Source of the DNA: Mesorhizobium sp.
Lineage (GTDB): Bacteria; Pseudomonadota; Alphaproteobacteria; Rhizobiales; Rhizobiaceae
Reading direction: 5' to 3'
Assembly: GCA_004020545.1 (NCBI GenBank)
Contig: SAQE01000018.1
Span: forward strand, 29,970 to 93,969
Length of the DNA stretch: 64,000 nt
Shown here: one piece after another, positions 37,142 through 45,974 of the stretch
Numbering within the stretch: position 1 is the first letter of the stretch
Layout: each line of letters opens with the position of its first letter
Notes under the pieces: generated by a model
Seen by the model: the letters and a program-made list of their open reading frames with translations, nothing else
Database searches by the model: none
What the model was told of the DNA's origin: nothing
Translations under genes and position numbers: made by a program

Positions 37142-38242
37142 TTAGCCTCGAACCTTCCGCCAAGGCGGACTACCCCAAAGACTTGACGTCGCAGTCCTCC
37201 GACGGCGGAAGCCTGCGCCCGTATCGTTGGTGAAGACGAAACGATTGTTTCGAAACTTCAGGAACGAGGGCCACGTTGGCGGAACCGGCCTGACAGTTCT
37301 CACGTGGATAAGCACGTCGTCATGCTCCCGAGCGTCGGGGGCATCTACGACTGCGTAGTGAGTATGAGTTTCGGTTCTGCCGTCGGCTACCGCCATAACC
37401 ACGTCAAACCGACTCGGGGGTCGCAGATGCGCAACTGAGATCGCTATAGCTTGCACATCATCCCCAGAGCTACGCTCGCCAAAGTACAGATTTGCCGCGC
37501 AGTTCAGTACCTGCTGGTGGTTGCACGCAAGAATGTCCGCCGTATTTGACACATCGATCCAGCCACCGACGTGCTCGGCTTGATAGACGTCGCCATCCAG
37601 GAGAACAGCCAACAGCGTTGGCGAAAGCGGCAGGAAGAGAAGCGCACCTGCGCTGGAGATTCCAAAAGATCTGTGCTGCGCATGCCTGTGCTGTTGATGC
37701 CAGCGGTTGGCGAGAGCAGCAGGGTCATCTGATGTGAGAAACGGCACCGAGGTAAGGTTGCGAACAACCCGCACCTTTAGATCGTCTACGACGCTCATCG
37801 TTTTGGCGTAGTGATGCATCGCCGAGATCACCGCACTTTTGACGGCCTCCTTGAAAGACGGTTGTTCGAAGTCCGCACCTTTGACTGACGTGGCAGCGAA
37901 AGCAAACTCCGCGGATCGACGCGCGGCGGCTTCTGTGCGGACATGCTGCAGGTAGGCGAAACGCCTGAGGATTGTGGCATGAAGATCCTTGATGACCGCA
38001 CGTGGCTTGAGCAACGACGAAACGCAGTCGCCATAGTGTCCCTCGACGGTCTGGATTGCGGTTTCGAGCCTTGGGTCCTGCCCGTAGAAGTAATCCCTGG
38101 AACACTGATTCTTCACCGGGGCATCGAAGAATGATTGGTTGCGATCAAGGTTAAACAGGTGAATGGCTTTGCCTTCGGCACACACGCTGAAGGGCGATAG
38201 ATGTACCCGGGGAACAAAGTGCTGGTTCTTGTTCTCCGCCAT
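37142..38242 (-). CDS. DUF4238-family protein
   Basis: 366 residues. The N-terminus KNQHFVPRVHLSPF is the hallmark of DUF4238 (NQHFVPRxxL). The middle contains LTSVPFLTSDDPAAL, also typical. The last 25 residues are basic and may be read-through of a changed end. Function unknown; the family often occurs in defence or mobile regions. Confidence 0.85.
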   Translation of the reverse strand: MAENKNQHFVPRVHLSPFSVCAEGKAIHLFNLDRNQSFFDAPVKNQCSRDYFYGQDPRLETAIQTVEGHYGDCVSSLLKPRAVIKDLHATILRRFAYLQHVRTEAAARRSAEFAFAATSVKGADFEQPSFKEAVKSAVISAMHHYAKTMSVVDDLKVRVVRNLTSVPFLTSDDPAALANRWHQQHRHAQHRSFGISSAGALLFLPLSPTLLAVLLDGDVYQAEHVGGWIDVSNTADILACNHQQVLNCAANLYFGERSSGDDVQAIAISVAHLRPPSRFDVVMAVADGRTETHTHYAVVDAPDAREHDDVLIHVRTVRPVPPTWPSFLKFRNNRFVFTNDTGAGFRRRRTATSSLWGSPPWRKVRG

Positions 38243-38649
38243 GCAATTGAGCGATCCGCCATTCCGGCACTGCCGTGGGGGCGCTCAAACACCCGCGCCA
38301 AGCCGTTGCTATCACACAGAGCTTCCAGCGGGAATGTACGTCTCAGGCCCGCCCTTCCTGGCACTCAATCGAAGAGACGTGACGAACGCCGTCGCAGGGT
38401 GGCGTTCGTTTCACGAAGCGTCAGACTTGGATGCGGCCGACGCGCTGTCCCGGGAGGACGGCTCCAAAGGAGACGGCGTGCAGGGCTGGCTTGTCCCCAA
38501 CACGGGAGCGCAGCGAAGGAGCGGGCAGGAACGGGACAAGACGGCCGCGCCGGCTAGACCCGAGTAACCTTCCGATACCATGCCAAGGCGTCCGAAGGCC
38601 GGCGAAAAAGAATAGCGGTCGATCCTCGCTCAGGGCGAACCAGTAGTTC
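38243..38649. other. Intergenic region, no supported gene
   Basis: About 400 bases between DUF4238 and an IS1182 relic. The open frames here are GC-rich shadows without motifs. Confidence 0.4.
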
Positions 38650-38820
38650 CGCTGAACATGAAGTCGGCGCGCGAGAAAGTGCCATCCGTGCGGTTTTATC
38701 GAACACGGGGATATGCTGCGCGATCTCCCGTTCCTTGACCAACCAGGCGAGGTTCGCTGCCGATCCGTAGGCGCTGTCGGCGGCCAGATGCGTCGGCTTC
38801 TGGGCCGCAAGCGGACTATT
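38650..38820 (-). pseudogene. IS1182-family transposase remnant
   Basis: The reverse strand encodes HLAADSAYGSAANLAWLVKE and HIPVFDKTAR, then, after a one-base shift, DGTFSRADFMF. This matches the DDE region of IS1182 transposases (AYGxxxxLxWLV...HIPVxDKSxRxDGTFSRSDF). No other parts of the element remain. Confidence 0.8.
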
Positions 38821-39033
38821 TGTTTTCGGGTTGGCCGGTCTAGAAACGGACTAACACGTCCAGCATAGCGCGGACCGCTTGGCGCCAACAGCCGTCCTGA
38901 GAACTGTCCGGTTGACTCCCCGCGGTTCGCAAGCGAATTTTCATCCAGGAGGTCGACAGATCTAACGGCGCGGGTCAACGGCGAAGGCGACCTGAATAAG
39001 AGCGTGCCTGCCAACACGATCCCCACGGAGCAA

Positions 39034-39801
39034 TCACCGATCCCTAACTAGGGACGTCGCAAACCCTCCAGCCCTCTGGCTACCCAATTCGCGCTCTGTG
39101 TATGCGGTGAACTGTAGCAATCTCTGCCAAAAGAGTTCTTCAACCCGAGTCGAGGCAAATTCTTTGGACAGTTCTCCGATGCGTCTTGCAGTGTAGCGGA
39201 TGTGGCTACACTCGTCGCCACTTAACTTGCATAGCGTTCGACCCAGCATGTCTAGGTTACGGTGCGGGCAATATGCCTCGAGCACGGGCTCCAACAACTT
39301 CTGGTGAATGCGGGTCCTCACCTCACCGAGGTTCACCTGAATCAAATAGTCGAGCACCCTCCAGGTTTCGAGGCTAGCGGCCTCGACCTGGCTGTGCTGC
39401 ATGGGGGGAAACTGGGTCTCAACGGCCCCGCGCACATTATCTGGCAATGCGTCTGGAAATACCAGATCGGCGAGACGAAGGTACATTCGGCAATGACCTG
39501 CCTCATCCTCGACATGCTGGCTCAGATCGTCAACAAGCCCGGCACTTGTGCAAGCGTTGGCAATCTTCGCTAAGTCGCGGGAACCCTCGCCCTCTTTGAT
39601 CGCATTCGAGACAAGCGACTGCAGCACCCATACCGGGTTCTCAATATGCGACCTAAAACTGTTGCCGTAGTCGGCGAGGAAGTATGGCGGCACGTGACGT
39701 GCAACAGCGTCGCCAAACAGCCGAAGGTAGTCGCGCGTTGCTATGTCGCCTTGTTCGTCAAGGGCAGTTTCAACAAAACGCGCGACGTAGTCCATTGTCA
39801 T
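39034..39801 (-). CDS. Ferritin-like/diiron-oxygenase-like protein
   Basis: 255 residues, all helical. Two ExxH motifs about 97 residues apart (E100-AG-H103 in EDEAGH, E197-CS-H200 in DECSHIRYT) with Glu54 and Glu160 as possible further ligands give the E-ExxH-E-ExxH pattern of diiron proteins. Diiron oxygenases and heme-oxygenase-like (HDO) enzymes occur in natural-product pathways. The gene overlaps the 85-residue gene by 32 bases and ends the methyltransferase-cupin operon. Start at 39801 or 39795. Confidence 0.7.
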   Translation of the reverse strand: MTMDYVARFVETALDEQGDIATRDYLRLFGDAVARHVPPYFLADYGNSFRSHIENPVWVLQSLVSNAIKEGEGSRDLAKIANACTSAGLVDDLSQHVEDEAGHCRMYLRLADLVFPDALPDNVRGAVETQFPPMQHSQVEAASLETWRVLDYLIQVNLGEVRTRIHQKLLEPVLEAYCPHRNLDMLGRTLCKLSGDECSHIRYTARRIGELSKEFASTRVEELFWQRLLQFTAYTERELGSQRAGGFATSLVRDR

Positions 39802-40027
39802 TTTTCAACTTCGAGCGGGCCATTGCAAGAGCGATAAAAGGGGCCATGCCGTCCTTGAAGGGTGAACTGCTGATACCGATTATCCCTGCGTTGATGGCAA
39901 TGTTGTCGACCTTCAGGGTTGTCCCATCGACATAACCGGAAATGCGTATGCCTTTACCTCCAGCGAGGGACCTGAGGGCCTTAGCTTGATCTTCACTCAG
40001 TTCGAAGGAAAGCGGTGCTTCAGACAT
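39770..40027 (-). CDS. 85-residue protein, candidate modification substrate
   Basis: The ATG at 40027 is chosen because AAAGGAG lies nine bases upstream; a 95-residue frame starts at 40057. The chain has an amphipathic front (FELSEDQAKALRSLAGGKG), a Gly/Asp/Asn-rich middle (GYVDGTTLKVDNIAINAG) and a basic end with a terminal Cys. No family recognised. Wedged between cupin oxygenase and diiron-like genes with overlaps on both sides, it could be a RiPP-like precursor or a small carrier. It overlaps the cupin gene by eight bases. Confidence 0.75.
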   Translation of the reverse strand: MSEAPLSFELSEDQAKALRSLAGGKGIRISGYVDGTTLKVDNIAINAGIIGISSSPFKDGMAPFIALAMARSKLKNDNGLRRAFC

Positions 40028-40952
40028 AGTCGAAAACTCCTTTGCCATAGAATTCACTGAACGCCGTTATAATTGCAAATCTTGCGATGGGAGACAATTG
40101 CAAAAGGACACGCTTCAAAGCAGAAGCGCCGCCAAACTCTTCAAGGTCAGCCAAGAATGTCCTAGTATCCGCCACAACGATTGCAGGACGCTCCCAACGC
40201 TCTTGCCCAACGCTGTAAATGATCTCTGCCAAGTGGTTATCGAACCACCAACGCGACACCGAAATGCTAACTGAGAGGGATTGGACGTAATGCCAGTAAC
40301 TGGGAGGGATATGCAGGAGGTCGCATGGACCGACGATTGCATGACGTAACGACGGCACGCGTTGCCAGACATTGGGGTCCGTCGGCGAGGCATCGCAATG
40401 GTGCCCTCGCACTGTGGCGCCGTCCGTGAGCGCGAAGGTATCCCGTGGGTGGCAGACTGCAACATATTTCCACCCAAACAACTGAATGAAGTAATTATGG
40501 TTCGTGACGTAGTCGTTGTGGTTATCTTGATGAAAGGTTTGCACCGTTCCTGGCGGACCGATCCATATGTTGTCGAAGTATGCCGGCTCGCGTGATCGAG
40601 GTGAAACAGGCAATCGATGCGCGATGTCGACGAAGGACGCGTCACTCTGCCTGAGATAAAATTCAGTTGTGTCGAGACCAGCGAGATAATCGCCCAATCT
40701 CTGTTGCGCCCGGAGGTTCCGCCATCGTTCCTTATGCTCGAGCGTGACCAAGCGCGTCCCATGCCGTGCCGCGATACGCTGGGGTGTGAGGAGGGCAGCA
40801 AGTTCATCCAGAGCGGAAACGTCTCGCGACACCCAGGGAGTTTCCATCAGCTCTGCTGCGCACTTCATTCCGATGATGGGGATGCAACCTATTTCCCGAA
40901 ATCTCACATCGGGACAAACGTATGACAAGTCTGGAGGAGCCGTCTGCAACAT
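40020..40952 (-). CDS. JmjC/cupin_8-type Fe(II)/2-oxoglutarate oxygenase
   Basis: 310 residues with a cupin-like JmjC core: HxD at H141-D143 in TVQTFHQDNHND, a GWKYVAVCHPRD strand (2-oxoglutarate side), and the distal His221 in PPSYWHYVQSL. Such enzymes hydroxylate Asn, Asp, His, Lys or Arg in proteins and peptides. It starts two bases after the methyltransferase stop and overlaps the 85-residue gene, so all are co-translated. The likely target is that small protein (inference). Confidence 0.85.
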   Translation of the reverse strand: MLQTAPPDLSYVCPDVRFREIGCIPIIGMKCAAELMETPWVSRDVSALDELAALLTPQRIAARHGTRLVTLEHKERWRNLRAQQRLGDYLAGLDTTEFYLRQSDASFVDIAHRLPVSPRSREPAYFDNIWIGPPGTVQTFHQDNHNDYVTNHNYFIQLFGWKYVAVCHPRDTFALTDGATVRGHHCDASPTDPNVWQRVPSLRHAIVGPCDLLHIPPSYWHYVQSLSVSISVSRWWFDNHLAEIIYSVGQERWERPAIVVADTRTFLADLEEFGGASALKRVLLQLSPIARFAIITAFSEFYGKGVFDYV

Positions 40953-40954
40953 CC

Positions 40955-41984
40955 TCAGCCTCCAAGGGCAGCAACATATCCGCTTGGCAACTGGTCAGCA
41001 TCGAACGCGGTCCAAGGGATATGATAGTGCACTCGGCTAAGATCCGACTGCCCATTTGCTTGCCATCGTTCCCGATGGGCTGCCAAGGTGCCGGCAAATT
41101 CGAGGCCCAGATCACCGAACACGACTATGTCGCGGCCGTGATAAAGCGCGCCCGAGCGGCGCTCGCTATCGATGAGACCGAAAGAGTAGTGTGTGAGGTC
41201 GAATGTACGCTCGACGCCTAGGTTCACAGCGCGGAAATTCGGTTCAGCGCCAAAAAGGTAGCTCCGGAATGCCAAAGAATCCAAAACAGGGTGACCAAAG
41301 CCTCGGCCCTTTTCAATATGCAAGAAGGACTTCGGTCGCGGATCAATAAGCTTTTCAAGCGGGATGTACCATGTGTCCTCATCTGCAATGGAACCGGTTG
41401 TAGGGACGGACACGGACATCCTAGCGCCGACCGTGAGTAGTCCTTTCTCGGTTGCTAGGAAGATCGTAAAGCAGTCCCCGCCACCCGGAATCGCTACAGG
41501 CATAGCGAGCATGCCTCCCGGCACCCGCAACGCCTCGCGAAGCAGTCGCGGGATGCCACGAAACGCAGAAGTGGCTATTATGACGTCGAAGAGACCCAGC
41601 TCGGGTAGTCGATCGACCCAATCACCTAATTGCACGCGCACACCAGAAGTGCCGATGAGGGCGCGCTGTGATTGATCGAAGAGGTCGGGAATAATCTCGC
41701 AACCAAATATCAGTGGGACGTCTCCTTCCCTGCCGGCTAGCAAGGAGAGTACTGACACCAGATAACCAGTTCCTGTTCCAATTTCGTATATGCGCTTCCC
41801 CCCTCAGATCGCCGAGTTCTCTGATTATCCACCTAAGAAACGTTCGATCCGATATTGCTGAGAGAGTTGTCCCATCTGCGTCTGAGAACGTTCGAATAGG
41901 ACCATCAAAACGCTCATGCCCCCTCGGGGCAAATCGCGCTATGTCCACCCCCGCGAAAGCGGCGTTGATGTCAGTATCGCCCAT
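40955..41984 (-). CDS. PCMT-like O-methyltransferase, broken by one-base frameshift
   Basis: About 342 residues if one extra G is ignored. The N-terminus to residue about 59 lies in one frame (from ATG 41984, ending SDRTFLRWIIRELGDLRG); the rest continues in the next frame with KRIYEIGTGTGYLVSV, the SAM motif I of protein-L-isoaspartate O-methyltransferases. The shift sits in a run of six G (plus-strand C at about 41798-41803). A C-terminal extension of about 130 residues is unusual. PCMT homologues methylate Asp or isoAsp and also act in RiPP pathways. It heads the operon ending at 39034. Confidence 0.75.
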
Positions 41985-42441
41985 GGCACTAGGTTTAGCT
42001 AATTGATCTTACCTTAAGCTAATAGAGAGCGTCAGTTCGCACCGCGATGCAAGCACTTTTGCCAATACTAGTCTCCAGCTATCCATTTCAGTTGAACCCA
42101 CATTCCATGCCTGTTCATGGCGCGACCGCGACGGCGCGCGTTGTCAACCGAAATGTCTGCTTCCGGGCAGAGGTAAAGTTCGCCTCTATGGCCGACACGA
42201 GGCGCAAAAGCTGCCAGGCGGCGTTGGGCCGTTGCAGGTTGGCAGTTTTAAGGCACAAATAGTCGGAAACGAACGTTGAGGCACCCCGCTAGGCATAGTC
42301 GTGACCTGACCCAAAGCTACCGTTTCGGCCAACACGGAAAAGCCCTCCAAAAGGGCCTCGCACTCAGTTCGCCATAGGCCGATTGCAGTGCGACGAATAG
42401 ATCGCTTGCTGCGCTCAAACCCGGCTACAGCGAGAAATTCG
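41985..42441. other. Region upstream of the methyltransferase operon
   Basis: About 460 bases, no gene recognised. The operon promoter should lie in the part next to 41984; AT-rich stretch 'ttagctaattgatcttacc' sits at about 41995. No inverted repeat was obvious. Confidence 0.4.
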
Positions 42442-43303
42442 CTACTGGTGCGGCATCGTGATGCCGGCCGCGGTCGGCGGCAGCGTGGTCGGTGCCTGCC
42501 AATTAACGTCGACTTTGCCCGACGCGGTCAGCCCTTGCGGGAGAAAGGCGGCCTGATCGAGCCTAACGACAAGGACGTAGTCACGGCGCTGTCCTGTCGG
42601 TGTGATCTGGATCGACCCCTTCTGTCCCAGCGTTGTAGGGATCTTGCCCTTGGTCAGTTCCAACTTGAACCACAGGGGGACCGTACCTGAAAACACCGGC
42701 GTGACGACATGGGCGAGCATGTAGATCGGCTGCGTGAGCCGCACATGGTAGGTTGTGCTGTCGCCATTGGGCGTATCAAGCGATGTCGACCCCGTCGCCG
42801 ACTTCGCGCCCAAGGTAACCAGCGCGCCGCCGATTGGAATGGTGCCGCTTATCTTGCAGAACTCTACTTTGCCGCCGACCACTAAGCCGGCAAGGCCAAG
42901 TGTATTTTGAATGCGAAAAGCGAGGCCGTCATTCTCATTCCAGCTGTGATCGATATGATCGACGTGGAGCGCGCCGTAGAAAGCTTCGTTGAATGCCGGC
43001 ACAACCTCGAAACCAATGCGACCTGGAAGCGGCCAAGGGCAATCGGTCCAAGTTCGAGCGATATAGCCCGAGTAGCCGTACGATTGATCGTCATCGTGCG
43101 ATCGTTAAATCCAAGATTGTTGAATGCCTCGATCGTGTCTTCGATTGGCCTTCCGTGACGTCGAACTGGACATCCTGGCCTGCGCGCCCGCGGTACGGTG
43201 CCGCCATTCTTGAAGTGACCAGTGTAGCGCTCGCGGGGAAATAGGAAGCCATCGCTGCCGATTTAGTATTTCTGAAGGTCGGATTATAGTCTTTGCAGGC
43301 CAT
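42442..43303 (-). pseudogene. Frameshifted hypothetical gene
   Basis: Starts at the ATG 43303 (MACKDYNPTFRNTKSAAM) and passes through three frames: MTINRTATRAISLELGP (about 43094) and FYGALHVDHIDHSWNENDGL (about 42970) to the stop at 42442. The composite, about 285 residues, looks beta-rich, without recognised family or signal peptide. It directly follows the 43815-43309 relic, so the two were likely an operon. Confidence 0.55.
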
Positions 43304-43308
43304 CTCGC

Positions 43309-43815
43309 TCAGAATAATTCGCGGCGGAGGGCACGTAGCAAAGATGGGTTCGCAAGCTCGATCAACGGCATCTTCTCTGTCGAAACGCCAACAGTGACGC
43401 GCAGTAGAACCGCGAAGGCGTGACGAACGAGATCGAGAGAGTGATCGTCGGCCCAATAGTCGCTGGACGGTCTCTTGCGCGTTCTCGCCCAAGTTGGTGG
43501 CACGCCATGAGCGATGTCATTCCTGATCGCAAATGCAAGACTGGCCGCATTGGACCATGTCTGAAGAAGGGTGCGCTCGTCTCCCGCTGGCAGCGGTTGA
43601 CGCGAATGTTTCAAGCATCCCGATCAAATCAGAGATCATCTTCGCGTCGGTCTCGGGTCGAATGCCCTTTGGATTGACGCCCTTGAGCTTCCACAACGCC
43701 GCTCCAGGTGATGTTCGATGCTGGCGGCGAAGATGATGATCGGCGCAATGCGCTGGCCAACCAGCGGCTTCAACCCAAGCCGCTCTTCGAGGGTATCGGC
43801 CCTTCCATAGGTCAT
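43309..43815 (-). pseudogene. Frameshifted HEPN-like gene
   Basis: Pieces in three frames join to one protein of about 168 residues: TLEERLGLKPLVGQRIAPII, ALWKLKGVNPKGIRPETD, then NAASLAFAIRNDIAHGVPPT. The RNDIAHG stretch fits the RxxxxH HEPN RNase motif. Two frameshifts break it. The gene touches the IS3 relic on its 5' side. Confidence 0.55.
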
Positions 43816-43849
43816 TCGCGATCTCGCGACACCTTGCCCGGACGGGGCG

Positions 43850-44067
43850 GACCATACATTTTTGCGGCAGCATCCTTCAAGATCCATTGTCGAGCATCCG
43901 CTCCGCCGGCAGCTTCTTGAGCCGCGCGTTCTCGTCCTCCAGCGCCGTCAGGGGACGGGCGTCGGACAATTCCATCCCGCCAAACTTCGCCTTGAACTTA
44001 TAGAAGGTCGCTGCCGAAATGCCGTGCTTGCGGCAAAAGTCCGCCGTATTCGCACCGAGAATGTCTC
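43850..44067 (-). pseudogene. IS3-family OrfA remnant
   Basis: The reverse strand encodes FCRKHGISAATFYKFKAKFG and LEDENARLKKLPAERMLDN, the helix-turn-helix and leucine-zipper of IS3-family OrfA, followed by a stop and then an out-of-frame ILKDAAAK-like end. No OrfB remains. Confidence 0.85.
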
Positions 44068-44102
44068 GGGGCTTGAAGATCGATCAATCGAACCAACGTT
44101 GT

Positions 44103-44189
44103 GGATAGGTGGCAGAGCGGTCGATTGCGCATCCCTGATAAGGAGGTGGACCTTCATCGGTCTCGTGGGTTCGAACCCCGCCCTGAATT
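44103..44189 (+). tRNA. Degenerate tRNA-like sequence, long variable arm
   Basis: A GGCAGAGCGG D-arm, an anticodon-like arm with loop CTGATAA (anticodon would be GAU), a long variable arm with stem GACC/GGTC, and a T-arm GTGGG-TTCGAAC-CCCGC are all in order. Long variable arms belong to tRNA-Ser/Leu, but the anticodon would read Ile, and the acceptor stem pairs badly (mismatches at two or three of seven pairs). It is therefore a relic or an aberrant island-borne tRNA, not a confident gene. Confidence 0.45.
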
Positions 44190-44195
44190 AGAAAA

Positions 44196-44223
44196 GCCCG
44201 CTCCTGGATTCAGTCGAGCGGGC
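44196..44223. terminator. Stem-loop after the tRNA-like sequence
   Basis: GCCCGCTC (44196-44203) and GAGCGGGC (44216-44223) form a perfect eight-base stem with a 12-base loop. A T-run is only weak. Such a hairpin commonly follows rhizobial tRNA genes and would end its transcription. Confidence 0.6.
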
Positions 44224-44246
44224 CCTTAAAGGCTATTTTGTTTTCG

Positions 44247-44700
44247 GCTATGGTCCGCGGGTCACTTCGATGTCGACCGTCCGGATGGGCCCATTTCCCT
44301 TGCGTTTTGGCCCTTCGACATTCTGCTGTTTGAAGACATTGGAAACATCATTTCCGTTTGACCCTCAACCCGCTTGCGGCCAAGCTTTTGTGGCGAAACA
44401 GCCGGCTGTCTTCCTACTTCCGGAAGATCTATCATCCCCCAGGCGTTCGACGGGCGTCTTCTAAATCTGGACTTTAGGAACTTGCTTTGAGCGCGGGCCG
44501 ACCTCACCCTCGGATGCAGCCTCTCTCAGCATCGGTGCCGTTGGTGGATCAAGGCAAACCAAAACGCCAATCTCTGCGCTCTCCAGTTTGTGGATGGCGT
44601 CGACGCCAACGTGCAGTCCACCTTTTCGGACACAACCAGTTCGCCGGAAACCAAACTCCTTGGCGCTCTTCTGAATGAGGCCAAAACTGCTTCATGTCTG
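44247..44700 (-). pseudogene. C-terminal remnant of a DNA methyltransferase (Mod-like)
   Basis: The reverse strand encodes KLESAEIGVLVCLDPPTAPM and REAASEGEVGPRSKQVPKVQI in one frame. This matches the end of site-specific DNA methyltransferases with a nuclease-like C-terminal domain (IGVFITLxxPTxPMxxEAxxAG...PKIQI). Downstream pieces are frameshifted. The methylase core is missing. Confidence 0.6.
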
Positions 44701-44711
44701 TCAAACCGGCG

Positions 44712-44852
44712 CTATTTCTTTTTTTTCACCCTTTGCGTAAGAGCGGATCCCGCGACCGATTTGACTGCCTTTGAGGAGCTGTTAGAACGAAGCAACTTGG
44801 ATGCCGTCGAAGCAACTTTCTTGCTCGTAGTCTCATTGGGTTTCTTCGCCAT
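44712..44852 (-). CDS. Small basic Ser/Lys-rich protein
   Basis: 46 residues from the ATG at 44852: MAKKPNETTSKKVASTASKL ending in RVKKKK. Very similar small proteins are frequent on rhizobial plasmids and islands; function unknown. An upstream ATG at 44906 is less likely. Confidence 0.6.
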   Translation of the reverse strand: MAKKPNETTSKKVASTASKLLRSNSSSKAVKSVAGSALTQRVKKKK

Positions 44853-45614
44853 TGGTTTTCCCCGCGCGGTTGAGTCGGAGTAATACGCATTGTGATGCGT
44901 CTGCAATCAACTGCCGGAGAGCACTGTCCCCAACTTTCATTTTCCAACACTCGGTCCGGTTCCGCAAACAACCAAGCGGAGCAGGAACTATGCTCGCCTT
45001 CATTGCCTTTCACCTTTTGTCGGTCGGCATCGGCTGTTCTGCCGTCCTCCGTGATCAGCCACGCTAAGGCACGCAGGAATTCGAAATATGCGAGCACATC
45101 TTCGATGAAGATGTTGGCGATGCAACGTTTCTCATCACAGTATTTGACAAGGTAGCCGTTGCGACCGCCGAGCCTGCTGCCGTTTAACCAAAGACCAAGT
45201 CTCGCTGTCCATGTCGGCAATCTCTCATGATTGGTGAGATCGGCGACGGCGTAACTGCGAAGCCGGCGGCGCTTCGCGTCCTCGGCTGTGAGCGTGATCT
45301 CGCGGCGCTTCGCCTCCGCCGCGATCTAGCCGCGCCGGCCGATTAACGCGTCAATTGGCGCAAGGTCATTGTCAGCGCGCAGCTTGAGATATTCGAGCAT
45401 CGAGAAGCCTGCAGCAAGGATCGCCTGTCGGACCTTATGCAGCGCCTGCTCGATGGATCCCATTGGTGGTGCGGTCCTGACATAATCCGCAGTGAAATGC
45501 CCTTGAGTCTTCACGTCAGTAGGCGAGGATACGTGGTCGCAATTGAGGGCTGTACGAAACCTCGAAAAGTTGCGCGATTGTTGGCCAGTAAGGCAATCCA
45601 TCCCGGTCACGCAA
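44853..45614. other. Region with coding-like fragments, no clear gene
   Basis: About 760 bases. Reverse-strand pieces look coding-like (SIEQALHKVRQAILAAGFSM ending at 45326; then AAEAKRREITLTAEDAKRRR and YLVKYCDEKRCIANIFIEDV further on), but no start, no family and a stop between them. Likely decayed island DNA. Confidence 0.4.
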
Positions 45615-45974
45615 ATGGTCAAACGGCAGCAGTCTTCCGAGGTCGATAAATTCAAGGGCATCGAAATTGGGCAGCCGGATCCACTTCTGGTTCTACCACA
45701 CATCGCGTCGCGTCGAGTAGTGCGAACTGTTCGCCGGTCGCAGCTGCGAGAAATCGTTCCCCTGTCTGATACGACCGTCTATGAGATGGAACAGCGTGGC
45801 GAGTTCCCACGACGCTTCAATCTCACCGCCCGCTGTGTTGTTTGGGACTTGGCAGAAGTCGAAGCGTGGATCGAGGAGCGGCGGAATGCGTCATCTGTCG
45901 GAAAAATCAAGACCAAGCCTGCGCCTGACGTAAGACTACGAAAGGCAAGACCCGTCAAATCGGATCAAGGATAA
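45615..45974 (+). CDS. AlpA-family regulator (excisionase-like)
   Basis: 119 residues from the ATG at 45615. The HTH core VRRSQLREIVPLSDTTVYEM and the WDLAEVEAWIEERR end are typical of AlpA/excisionase-like proteins, which activate integrase genes or assist excision. The gene converges on the integrase and overlaps its end by 20 bases. It is the probable excision partner. Confidence 0.85.
   Translation: MVKRQQSSEVDKFKGIEIGQPDPLLVLPHIASRRVVRTVRRSQLREIVPLSDTTVYEMEQRGEFPRRFNLTARCVVWDLAEVEAWIEERRNASSVGKIKTKPAPDVRLRKARPVKSDQG

Noticed and set aside
39770-40027. Small protein as a known lasso or lanthipeptide precursor
   Set aside because: No Cys/Ser/Thr core pattern, double-Gly leader end or Thr at -2; no cyclase or protease gene nearby. 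Left as an unknown candidate substrate.
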